43,634 nucleotides of DNA, taken from the NCBI GenBank assembly GCA_903904685.1, contig CAIVDS010000070.1, positions 1 to 43,634 of the forward strand, in the 5' to 3' direction. The DNA is from an uncultured Verrucomicrobiota bacterium. GTDB taxonomy: Bacteria > Verrucomicrobiota > Verrucomicrobiia > Opitutales > Opitutaceae. Positions 24,210 to 32,529 of the stretch are shown piece by piece. The notes under the pieces are model-generated. The model saw only the letters and a program-made list of their open reading frames with translations, ran no database searches and was not told the origin of the DNA. Position 1 is the stretch's first letter. Every line of letters starts with the position of its first letter. Made by a program: the position numbers and the translations under genes.

Positions 24210-26999
24210 ATGAAGTTTCTCCGCTCCACCTGGCACGTCGGCCGCTGGTGCACCCGCAAGGGAGGCCTGTTCGCGCTGTGGAGTCTGTGGCTGTTTTTGG
24301 TGCTCATCTTGGTTACCCAGATTCATGTTTTCACCTCGCATGAAGTCGCCCTGCCCGGCCCCGTGCGAAGGCTGATTGAACAGAATCTCTCCGTCCAAGG
24401 CATCTCGCTCACCTTTGACCGGGGCATGCTCGATCCTTCGGGGCACATGCTGCTGGAAAACGTCCGTCTGGGCACGCCCGCCACTTCGGATGCCCTCGTC
24501 ACCGCCCGTTCTCTCCACGCCAAACTGAAACCGTGGCTGCTCGTCACCGGTCGGCTGGACATCGAGGAGATCAGCGCCTCCGGTCTTGATTTTCATCTGC
24601 CGGCCATGCTTTCGCCCTCTGGAAGCGACGAGACGCTGGCCAACGACATCGACTTCACCATCCGTCCACACGGGCGATTGATGGAAATCGAGCATTTCAC
24701 TGGGAGACTCGGCGGACTGGCCGTGGAAGCAGACGGAGCCGTGCAATTGCCCGCCACGCCAGCCGTCGCCAACAGCGCCGCATTTGTCGAAAACTTGGTC
24801 GCCTCCTATCTGAAAATCGGGAAACAAGTGCAGATCTCCTCAAACCAACTGGCAGCGCTCGACTTGCCGTTGCTCGACATCCGGCTCACGCCGGTGGGCG
24901 ACCACTTCGCTGCGGCCCAAGTCACGCTGCTCGCCAATGGCCTGGCCTTGCCTCCCGTCAAATGTATCCACGGCGCCAGCACTGGAGCGTTCACCGCGAG
25001 CACCCGATTTATTATCGGAGGGAAATCCACCACGCCCATCAGTATCACCGGCAACATCGAATCAGTACAATTGTCCGATGGCATCAAGGCCCGCGATCTG
25101 TGTTTCGCCCTGATAGCCACCGTGGAAGACGGAATGCCACCCATCACTCCGAGACACCTTGAACTCCAATTCGCATCGTTGCACTGGCGGGACATAACCA
25201 TCGGTCCTTCCACCGCCAAGCTCACGGCTGGCCAGGACACCACGATCATGGCCGGCCTTTCGGTGTTGCTCGCTGGTTCGCCGTGGGAGGTAGCCGCCGC
25301 ACTCGACCCTTCGCAAGGCGCAGGCCGAATCACGCTCGACGGCAGGGTTGATTCCGCCCTGCTTGGGTTGGCCGGTGGTTTTGCCAAACACGACTTGGCG
25401 GCGCTCCTTGAGCCGTCCGAACCGGCGCCCTTGAACGTCACGGCCACTTTTCTTCGCGGATGGAAACTGGCGCGGGTGGAAGGTCGCCTGCACAGCGGGG
25501 CCGTGCGGGTTGGCACGGTCCATCTCGACGAGACCGGCACCGAGTTCACCTACGAAGGCACCAGCGTTCTTTGCGACAACCTCGTGCTCCGGCAAAGCGA
25601 AAGCCTCGCCCACGGTCTTTATGAAATGGACACGGCGACCAAGGACTTCCGTTTCCTGCTCACCGGCGGACTGCGGCCCGCCGGGATTTCAGGCTGGTTT
25701 CATCCTTGGTGGTCGAAATTTTGGAAAGACTTCGACTTCACCAGGTCCGTGCCACAGGCCGATGTCGCTGTCGCCGGCCGCTGGGGTTCGCCGGCCGCCA
25801 CCCGCGTCTTTGTGCAGGCCGACGGCGCCGCCACCGGCCTGCGCGGCGCGACTTTTGATCGGGTGAGCACACGGCTGTTCATCCGCCCGCAATGGGAGGA
25901 TATCATCAATTTCAAGGTGGTGCAGGACGGCCACGAGGCCGGTGGCTCTTTCTCCCGCCTCGTTTCCCCCGGGGAAAATGCCTGGCTCAAGATGGATTTT
26001 TCGGTCGAGTCCCGCCTCCCGCTCGCGACCATCGGGCAGTTGCTCGGCAAGAATGCCGTCGAGCTTTTGAAGCCTTATCAGTTTGCTAACGCTCCCGCCC
26101 TGAAACTGGCCGGCCACGCAGACGGAGCCTCCGCTACAGGCGGTCCGAGTCAGCATATCGACATCAAACTCCAGTCGGACGGGCCTGCCTCCTATCATGG
26201 TTTTCCTCTGGCCGATCTTGCCTTCAACGCGCAATTGAATAACGGCAAACTGGATATCCCTGCGATAACGCTGGAGATGGCCGGTGGATGGGCCTCCGGC
26301 AGTGCGCGGGTTTGGGGTGAAGGCCCGGCTCGTCGCATAGCCTTCGATGCCACGGTTACCGGTGCCAACCTCGGTATGGCCATCAATACCCTCGCGCCGC
26401 CGAAACCCAATTCCCCGCCACCCGACGAGAAAACAAAAATTCGGAACCAACGCTTGGACCAGGGACGGATCAACCTGAGCGTGGCAGTGGAAGGTCTTTA
26501 CAGTGATCCTCATTCCTTCACAGGCACAGGCGAGGCCGACATTACATGCCCCGATCTAGGACAACTAAACCTGCTCGGCCCCCTCTCCGAACTGCTGCGC
26601 GGCACCTTGCTCAACTTTAGCAGTTTCTCCCTGAACACCCTGAACGCACAATTCGACGTGAACGGTCCGCTGTTGAAATTCAGCACCGTGAAAATCGCCG
26701 GCCCTAGTGCGGCGATGGAGGCGAAAGGCGACTATGATCTGCGCAACCACCAACTCGATTTCAACGCCAAGGTCTATCCCTTTGACGAAAGCAAATCCGT
26801 GGTGGGCAGCACGGTGAATCTAGTCCTCAGCCCGTTCTCCCGCGTGCTGGAGGTGAAGCTGCAAGGCACCCTCGAAAAACCATCGTGGATCTTCGCTTAC
26901 GGCCCCACCCGACTCTTGAGAACTCTCACCGGCGGAGATGCGCCCCGCCCAGCGCCCGAAAGCAAACCTCCCGCCAACACGACCTCGCCTACGCCTTGA
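24210..26999 (+). CDS. Large AsmA-like/DUF748-type envelope protein
   Basis: The 929-residue protein has one N-terminal membrane helix (LFALWSLWLFLVLILVTQIH, residues about 21-40) and a long beta-rich periplasmic region. The C-terminal third is AsmA-like: LSVAVEGLYSDPHSFTGTGE, then LLGPLSELLRGTLLNFSSFS and KIAGPSAAMEAKGDYDLRNH with QLDFNAKVYPF. AsmA-like proteins form long grooves that move phospholipids between inner and outer membranes. The N-terminal part (SLTFDRGMLDPSGHMLLENV) also fits the pattern. The gene follows the DUF4340 gene by 23 bp, so it probably belongs to the ABC operon. The role in lipid or lipoprotein transport is inference. Confidence 0.8.
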   Translation: MKFLRSTWHVGRWCTRKGGLFALWSLWLFLVLILVTQIHVFTSHEVALPGPVRRLIEQNLSVQGISLTFDRGMLDPSGHMLLENVRLGTPATSDALVTARSLHAKLKPWLLVTGRLDIEEISASGLDFHLPAMLSPSGSDETLANDIDFTIRPHGRLMEIEHFTGRLGGLAVEADGAVQLPATPAVANSAAFVENLVASYLKIGKQVQISSNQLAALDLPLLDIRLTPVGDHFAAAQVTLLANGLALPPVKCIHGASTGAFTASTRFIIGGKSTTPISITGNIESVQLSDGIKARDLCFALIATVEDGMPPITPRHLELQFASLHWRDITIGPSTAKLTAGQDTTIMAGLSVLLAGSPWEVAAALDPSQGAGRITLDGRVDSALLGLAGGFAKHDLAALLEPSEPAPLNVTATFLRGWKLARVEGRLHSGAVRVGTVHLDETGTEFTYEGTSVLCDNLVLRQSESLAHGLYEMDTATKDFRFLLTGGLRPAGISGWFHPWWSKFWKDFDFTRSVPQADVAVAGRWGSPAATRVFVQADGAATGLRGATFDRVSTRLFIRPQWEDIINFKVVQDGHEAGGSFSRLVSPGENAWLKMDFSVESRLPLATIGQLLGKNAVELLKPYQFANAPALKLAGHADGASATGGPSQHIDIKLQSDGPASYHGFPLADLAFNAQLNNGKLDIPAITLEMAGGWASGSARVWGEGPARRIAFDATVTGANLGMAINTLAPPKPNSPPPDEKTKIRNQRLDQGRINLSVAVEGLYSDPHSFTGTGEADITCPDLGQLNLLGPLSELLRGTLLNFSSFSLNTLNAQFDVNGPLLKFSTVKIAGPSAAMEAKGDYDLRNHQLDFNAKVYPFDESKSVVGSTVNLVLSPFSRVLEVKLQGTLEKPSWIFAYGPTRLLRTLTGGDAPRPAPESKPPANTTSPTP

Positions 27000-27104
27000 G
27001 CCGAGCGAGGTGGTTTTATTTTTGCCCCTCCAAAGATTTATTGTTTTAAACATGCAAATGCCATTGCACGCCATCACGGATCACCAATAGGGTAAAACAC
27101 CCAG

Positions 27105-30100
27105 ATGATTCATCAGGATTTTTTACTCCGCATGTCATGGCCGCAGCGCATCGTCGTTGCCCTCGCCGGGGCGACCCTTGGACTGGCGATGCTGATTCTT
27201 TTCAGATTGCTTGATCCGATCGATTTATCGACGTCGGGGTCCATCGAAACCTCGCCTTGGTTTTACACTGCGGCCCTTGGATTTCTCCTGCTCGGCGCAA
27301 TCATCATCATCGTTGAAACCGGCCGGAAAAGAGCGGCTTGGATCGCCGGCGGAGCTTCGTTGCTAGGCCTCGCCTCAGCAATCTCCGAACCATTCGGGTT
27401 CGGGTGCGGCGTAGATACATGGATCGCGAATTTTTTCCCGGGAGATGTCGCTATCAACCCGGAATCCATGCCGTTCATCGTTGCCCTGCCCCTGATCTTC
27501 GGCGGCATCCTCGTTCTGTGGATGGTAATCGCCCGCCACGAATCTCGGCGCATCCTCTGCTTCGCGCTACTTGGCTCCCTGATGGGAGGTGTCGGTATCA
27601 CCACCCTGCTGGGTTATGCGCTCAAAATGTCCGCTGTCTGCCGCTGGGGATCGCACACCGGCCTGCCACCCAGCGTCACCCTGCTGATGTTGACCACTGG
27701 GTTTACTTTGCTGGCCATCGCTTGGCGCGAGCACCACGCGAAGCATACAGGAGCGCCCGCTTGGCTGCCCGTGCCCGTGGTCGCCACCTGCGGCATGTTC
27801 ACCCTGATTTTCTGGATCGGTCTGCGCGAACGCGAAACCGTTTACTTCGGCACCAACACCCAGATCGCGATCAATAATTTCGCGAGCGCCATAAGTCTGG
27901 ATTTTGAACGGCAGGCCGCCGCGCTCGAACGCATTGGTCGCCGCTGGACCGACCCAGACATGAACGCCGTCTGGGAATCGGACGCGGTGACGTGGATGCA
28001 AGACGCCCCTGGCGCGCGCTCCCTCGCCCGCATCGCCCCTGATGGAGCCACGTCGTGGTATTATCCAATGCCCGGCAACGAGGCGCTCATCGCCTTCAAC
28101 CAGTTTAGCCAGCCGGACCGACGCCAAACCTTCGAAATAGTGCTCCGCACCAAAAGCCCGGTAGTGTCCAATTCGCTCGAATTGCCCGGACGTGGACAAG
28201 GCTTTATCATCTGCGCGCCGATCTATCACGCCGCCACTCTCGTCGGCTTCATCACCGCCGAGTTCACCTATCAACAATTTTTCGCAAAAATCGACCAGCG
28301 CGCCAAGGCCAGCCTGCACCACAATTGCGAAATCTACATCGGTGATAAACACGTCTATGATTCCCTGCCAAACCTCGAAGACGCCGGCAACGACCCACGC
28401 GCACTGGCTTCGATTTTCACGCTCCAAAACCGCCGGTTGCGGATCATCATGGCGCCCACCGGGGAATACCTGCAAACAAACCGCCGTTATCTGCCCGAAC
28501 TTGCCCTCGCAACCGGCCTGGGCATCACCTTCCTGCTGGGCTTGAGCGTCCACCTCGCCCGCAAGGCGCGCGCCAGCCTTTTCGCCGCCGAATCTTCCAA
28601 TCGCCTGCTGAGCACCGAAAACGAGGAACGCCGCCGCGTCGAGATGATGTTGACCATCTCCGACGAACGACTGCGTCTCGCCCTCGATGCCACCGCCATC
28701 AGCACCTTTGAGTGGAATCTTGCCACCAACGAACTCCTGCACAGTGCGAGTCTTTGGACCCTGTTGGGAACCTCTCCTGAACAAACCTCCTCCACCGTCG
28801 TCGAATGGGAACGCATGATCCACCCGGACGATTTGGCGAACTATCGTGCCGCCGTCGCCCTCCAACTCAGCGGAGCCTCGGTATTCATCGACCCCGAATA
28901 CCGCGTGCGAGCCGGCGATGGCGAATGGCGATGGCTCTACGCACGCTCCAAGACCGTAGCCTACGGCGCAGCCGGCGAACCCACGCGCATCGTCGGCACG
29001 CTGCAAGACGTCACCGAGCGTAAGAAAGCCGAGCACGCTCTCCGCCTCAGTCAAGCCTCCTCCCGCAAACTGTCCCTCGTGGCCAGTCGCACCGACAATT
29101 TCGTGCTCATCAGCGCACCCGATGGGTCCATCGAGTGGGTCAACGAATCCTTCCAACGCGTGATGGAATATCCCCTCGATGAAATCATGGGAAAAAAGCC
29201 CTCCGATTTCATGTTCGGCCCGGAAACTGATCCGCAAACGGTGAAACTGCTAAAAACCGCCTTCATCCGGGGCGAAGGCCTTTCCACCGACATCATCAAT
29301 TACTCCAAATCCGGCCGCAAACACCACCTGCAACTCGAACTCCAGCCGGTGTACAATGAAAAGGGCGAGCTGGAAAACTTCATCGCCATCGAAGCCGACA
29401 TCACCGTTCGCATCGAAACCGAGCAAGCCCTCCGCCGCGCCAAGGCCGAGGCTGACGCCACCTCGCGCGCCAAGAGCGAATTTCTCGCCTCCGTCTCCCA
29501 CGAAATCCGCACTCCGATGAATGGCGTCATCGGCATGACCAACCTCCTGCTCGAAACTCCGCTCAACCACGACCAGCGCGACACCGTCAACACCATCCGC
29601 GCCAGCGGCGAAGCCCTCCTGTCCATCATCAATGACATTCTCGATTTTTCAAAAATAGAGTCCGGTAAATTGGAACTCGAACACCAGCCTTTCGACCTCG
29701 TGAACGTCATCGAGGAAACGTTGGACTTGTTCGCCACGCAAGCCGCCACCCGGCAAATCGAAGTTGACTACTTCATTGACGAAAAGGTGCCAAAAAACCT
29801 GATCGGCGACGCCGGCCGCCTGCGCCAAGTGCTTAGCAATCTCGTCAACAACGCCATCAAGTTCACAGCCAAAGGTTCCATCTCCGTGGAGGTTTCTCCC
29901 GCCCGTTCCAAAGAAACAATGCGCCTAGGACACCGCATGATAGCCATCGCGGTGCGCGACACCGGCATCGGCATCCCGGCCGACCGGATCAACCGGCTCT
30001 TCAAGCCTTTCTCCCAAGTTGATTCCTCCACCACGCGCAAATACGGCGGCACCGGCCTTGGACTGGTCATCTGCCAACGCCTTTGCATGCTCATGGGCGG

Positions 30101-31010
30101 CGACATTCGCGTGGAAAGCGACATTCGCAACGGCTCCACGTTCATTGTCACCCTGCAGGTTGAGCCCGCCACGCCGGACAACATCCTCCCGGCTCAGCCC
30201 CTGCCTGCCGCTCTGGGCAAAGGTCCGGTGCTCTGCATCGACGACAACGCGGTTACCCTGCGCCGCCTGACAGCTTTTTTCCACGAGGCGGGGATCGAGA
30301 CGCTCACCGCCACCGCGTCTGATGCCGCCATCGCCCTCCTGCAATGCCCTGCGCCTCCGGTTGCCGCTTTGCTGGATATGGAACTCACCGTCGGGACCAA
30401 TGGTGCGAATATCCATGAAGAACTTCGCCGTCTTAAAATCCCCACCATCGGCCTTTGCCTCATCGGCAGCACCTCGCAACCTCTTCGGGAGAACGCCTCG
30501 CCGTTCACCTCGGTTAACAAACCGCTGAACACCCAATCCTTGATACGGGCCTTCCACGCTCTTTTCCCGGGAACCGCATCGCCGACTTCCACGATCAAAA
30601 TCAACGACCTTGCAAAGCTCTCCGAGGAGTTCCCCATCGACATACTTTTGGTGGAGGACAATCCCGTGAATCAAAAGGTCGCCCTCCGCTTCCTCGAACG
30701 TCTCGGCTACAAGGCGGATACCACAGCCAACGGCGTTGAGGCAATCACCGCCCTGACGGCTCACCCGTACCATCTCGTTTTCATGGATCTGCAAATGCCC
30801 GAGATGGACGGCTTCGAGGCCACCCGCCGGATTCGAAAACTTTTTCACATCGCCCGCCAGCCGCGCATCGTGGCGCTCACGGCCAACGCCCTCCAGAGCG
30901 ACCGCGACCAATGCCTCGCAGCCGGTATGAACGGCTTCCTCACCAAACCCATCAAGCTTGCCGAGCTTGCCGATTCTATCCGCCGCCAGTTCTCAAAGTC
31001 TCAGGTTTAG
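27105..31010 (+). CDS. Membrane hybrid sensor histidine kinase with two receiver domains
   Basis: The 1301-residue protein starts with several membrane helices (about residues 1-245), then an extracytoplasmic CHASE-like sensor region (about 255-460; FEIVLRTKSPVVSNSLELPG and GFIICAPIYHAATLVGFITA). A last helix (ALATGLGITFLLGLSVHLA) and coiled coil follow. Two PAS domains (about 520-645 and 650-775) lead to a HisKA with SHEIRTPMNGVIG, His799. The ATPase domain has NLVNNAIKFT, RDTGIGIPADR and GGTGLGLVICQRL. The first receiver (about 1047-1160, Asp1091 likely) lacks the typical Ser/Thr after strand four. The second is canonical (LLVEDNPVNQKVA, Asp1228 in MDLQMPEMDG). There is no HPt domain and no output response regulator next to it, so its partner lies elsewhere. 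Confidence 0.93.
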   Translation: MIHQDFLLRMSWPQRIVVALAGATLGLAMLILFRLLDPIDLSTSGSIETSPWFYTAALGFLLLGAIIIIVETGRKRAAWIAGGASLLGLASAISEPFGFGCGVDTWIANFFPGDVAINPESMPFIVALPLIFGGILVLWMVIARHESRRILCFALLGSLMGGVGITTLLGYALKMSAVCRWGSHTGLPPSVTLLMLTTGFTLLAIAWREHHAKHTGAPAWLPVPVVATCGMFTLIFWIGLRERETVYFGTNTQIAINNFASAISLDFERQAAALERIGRRWTDPDMNAVWESDAVTWMQDAPGARSLARIAPDGATSWYYPMPGNEALIAFNQFSQPDRRQTFEIVLRTKSPVVSNSLELPGRGQGFIICAPIYHAATLVGFITAEFTYQQFFAKIDQRAKASLHHNCEIYIGDKHVYDSLPNLEDAGNDPRALASIFTLQNRRLRIIMAPTGEYLQTNRRYLPELALATGLGITFLLGLSVHLARKARASLFAAESSNRLLSTENEERRRVEMMLTISDERLRLALDATAISTFEWNLATNELLHSASLWTLLGTSPEQTSSTVVEWERMIHPDDLANYRAAVALQLSGASVFIDPEYRVRAGDGEWRWLYARSKTVAYGAAGEPTRIVGTLQDVTERKKAEHALRLSQASSRKLSLVASRTDNFVLISAPDGSIEWVNESFQRVMEYPLDEIMGKKPSDFMFGPETDPQTVKLLKTAFIRGEGLSTDIINYSKSGRKHHLQLELQPVYNEKGELENFIAIEADITVRIETEQALRRAKAEADATSRAKSEFLASVSHEIRTPMNGVIGMTNLLLETPLNHDQRDTVNTIRASGEALLSIINDILDFSKIESGKLELEHQPFDLVNVIEETLDLFATQAATRQIEVDYFIDEKVPKNLIGDAGRLRQVLSNLVNNAIKFTAKGSISVEVSPARSKETMRLGHRMIAIAVRDTGIGIPADRINRLFKPFSQVDSSTTRKYGGTGLGLVICQRLCMLMGGDIRVESDIRNGSTFIVTLQVEPATPDNILPAQPLPAALGKGPVLCIDDNAVTLRRLTAFFHEAGIETLTATASDAAIALLQCPAPPVAALLDMELTVGTNGANIHEELRRLKIPTIGLCLIGSTSQPLRENASPFTSVNKPLNTQSLIRAFHALFPGTASPTSTIKINDLAKLSEEFPIDILLVEDNPVNQKVALRFLERLGYKADTTANGVEAITALTAHPYHLVFMDLQMPEMDGFEATRRIRKLFHIARQPRIVALTANALQSDRDQCLAAGMNGFLTKPIKLAELADSIRRQFSKSQV

Positions 31011-31018
31011 AGGCTAGG

Positions 31019-31054
31019 ACCGCCACTGCGGTACAGGGCGATGCACGCATCGCC
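31019..31054. other. Two hairpins downstream of the kinase gene
   Basis: ACCGC (31019-31023) pairs with GCGGT (31028-31032) around loop CACT. GGCGATGC (31037-31044) is followed, after AC, by its perfect complement GCATCGCC (31047-31054). They start 9 bp after the kinase stop, in the gap between convergent genes. No T tract follows on either strand, so a Rho-independent terminator is not certain. They could also be a palindromic repeat unit or an mRNA 3'-end stabiliser. Confidence 0.4.
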
Positions 31055-31170
31055 TGACCTTCAATGCGCCCTCGTCCACCTCCAAGACTTCTTTTGTCAC
31101 GCTCAATACACATATCTGGAAAACTCTAGGGCGCACGACGTCTCGGGTTCTGTCCCCAGATAATAGAAGC

Positions 31171-32442
31171 TCACGCGAACCGTTTTGCGACGGCGACAAA
31201 CCGGCCTCCAGCCTCGGCCAAATCCTTCTCGCCAAGCACGCCGAAGCTCAGGCGGATGAAATTGCGCGGGGCCTCATCCCCAAAACACAGTTCCCCCGGA
31301 ACATAAAGCACACCGGCCTCAACGCACGCCCGACAAAAGGCCGCATCCAATCCCGTGTCGATGTCTGCCGGAGCGCTCAGCCACAGATAGAGCCCACCGC
31401 CAGGCACCTGCCAGCGCCAGCCAAGCCCGGCGAGGCCTCCTTGAGTCAGCACCTCGTGCAATAGGCGCATTTTACGCCGGTAAACCGGACGGATGACGGC
31501 CAGTTGCGCATCAAGCCCGCCGACAGCGAGCACTTGCTCAAGCACAGCTTGGTTAAAGTGCGCCGTGCCGAAGTCATGATGTCCTTTCACATGCATCATC
31601 TTCTCGAGCAGTCCGGCATCAGTGCAGGTGCCGTAGCCGACCTTGAGACCGCTCGCAAAAGGCTTGGTGAGGGTGGAGAGATACAACCGGGGAAAAGCCG
31701 CCCAGGCAGGCAGGCTTAGAACACTGAGGGCGGCGGGTGGTGTTTCGTAATAGAGTTCACGGTAGGCGGCATCCTCGACGACGGACACGATGGCCCCGGC
31801 CTCGGCAAGCGCCTCGGCGATGCCGTTTTTTTCCGTCTCCTCAAGACTGCGCGCGGAGGGGTTGGAAAAGTAGCTGACGAAATAAACAGCCTTGAGCCGT
31901 TGGAGTTCGCCCCGCGCCCGCATGCCTTCAAGCAATCTACGCAAGGCATCCACGTCGATGCGCCCCGCTTCGTCCAACGGCAGCGACCGCGCCTGCACGC
32001 CCAAGCCGGCCAGCATTTCGAGATACACAAAGTAGCTCGGACGGTCCACCAGCACGATGTCGCCCGGGTCGCAGAGCACCTGCATGGCGAGATAAAGCGC
32101 CTGCTGGGAGCCGTTGGTGATGAAAAAACCCCGGTTCACCGCATCGGCATCGAGCCTCGGTTCATGTGTCAGCAAACGCCCGGCGAGAAGCGTGCGCAGC
32201 GCCGGCCGGCCTTGGTTCGCGCCATATTGAAGATACTCCGGCTCCCCAGAACGCGCAGCCAGCGAATCCATCGCCGCCTGCACTGCAGCTACCGGCAGGG
32301 TGCGGTTGTCGGTGAACCCGGCGGCGAGCGACAGCAGCCGCGGATTCTCAAGCGCCACCGTCATGAGACGGGCGATCGTCGGCGAATGGACTCGCCGACC
32401 AAGGGCTGAAAAAGAAATGCCTGAAGAAGACTCGTCGCTCAT
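31171..32442 (-). CDS. PLP-dependent aminotransferase of fold type I (MocR/AAD-like)
   Basis: The 423-residue enzyme resembles 2-aminoadipate/aromatic aminotransferases and the catalytic part of MocR regulators. Visible features are LSLAAGFTDNRTLPVAAVQA at the N-terminus, LQYGANQGRPALRTLLAGRL near residue 72, and FFITNGSQQALYLAMQVLCD near 105. The cofactor residues include N in YFSNPSARS, D in VVEDAAYRELYY, the Schiff-base lysine in LSTLTKPFASGLKVGYG, and R in NFIRLSFG. There is no N-terminal helix-turn-helix domain, so it is an enzyme rather than a MocR regulator. The substrate is unknown; lysine or aromatic amino-acid metabolism is possible. It lies downstream of ftsH but behind a likely terminator. 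Confidence 0.92.
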   Translation of the reverse strand: MSDESSSGISFSALGRRVHSPTIARLMTVALENPRLLSLAAGFTDNRTLPVAAVQAAMDSLAARSGEPEYLQYGANQGRPALRTLLAGRLLTHEPRLDADAVNRGFFITNGSQQALYLAMQVLCDPGDIVLVDRPSYFVYLEMLAGLGVQARSLPLDEAGRIDVDALRRLLEGMRARGELQRLKAVYFVSYFSNPSARSLEETEKNGIAEALAEAGAIVSVVEDAAYRELYYETPPAALSVLSLPAWAAFPRLYLSTLTKPFASGLKVGYGTCTDAGLLEKMMHVKGHHDFGTAHFNQAVLEQVLAVGGLDAQLAVIRPVYRRKMRLLHEVLTQGGLAGLGWRWQVPGGGLYLWLSAPADIDTGLDAAFCRACVEAGVLYVPGELCFGDEAPRNFIRLSFGVLGEKDLAEAGGRFVAVAKRFA

Positions 32443-32479
32443 TCAAATCACTCGAACCGAGTGCGCGGCTCACGGAAAC

Positions 32480-32505
32480 AAAAAAGCATGAAGGCCGAAG
32501 CCGTC
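32480..32505 (-). terminator. UUCG-loop terminator after ftsH
   Basis: Read on the minus strand, GACGGC (32505-32500) and GCCTTC (32495-32490) form a 6-bp stem with one mismatch, closed by the very stable C(UUCG)G tetraloop (32499-32496). Four bases later comes a run of six T (32485-32480). It lies 25 bp after the ftsH stop codon and before the aminotransferase gene, separating the two transcription units. Confidence 0.55.
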
Positions 32506-32529
32506 GCGCCGGACTAGATCGCGCCAAAC

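Noticed and set aside
27064-27093. Promoter TTGCAC / TAGGGT before the kinase
   Set aside because: The -10 match is only three of six bases, which is too weak to annotate.
27567-29237. 556-codon minus-strand frame inside the kinase gene
   Set aside because: It is an antisense shadow of a clear histidine kinase and has no family features.
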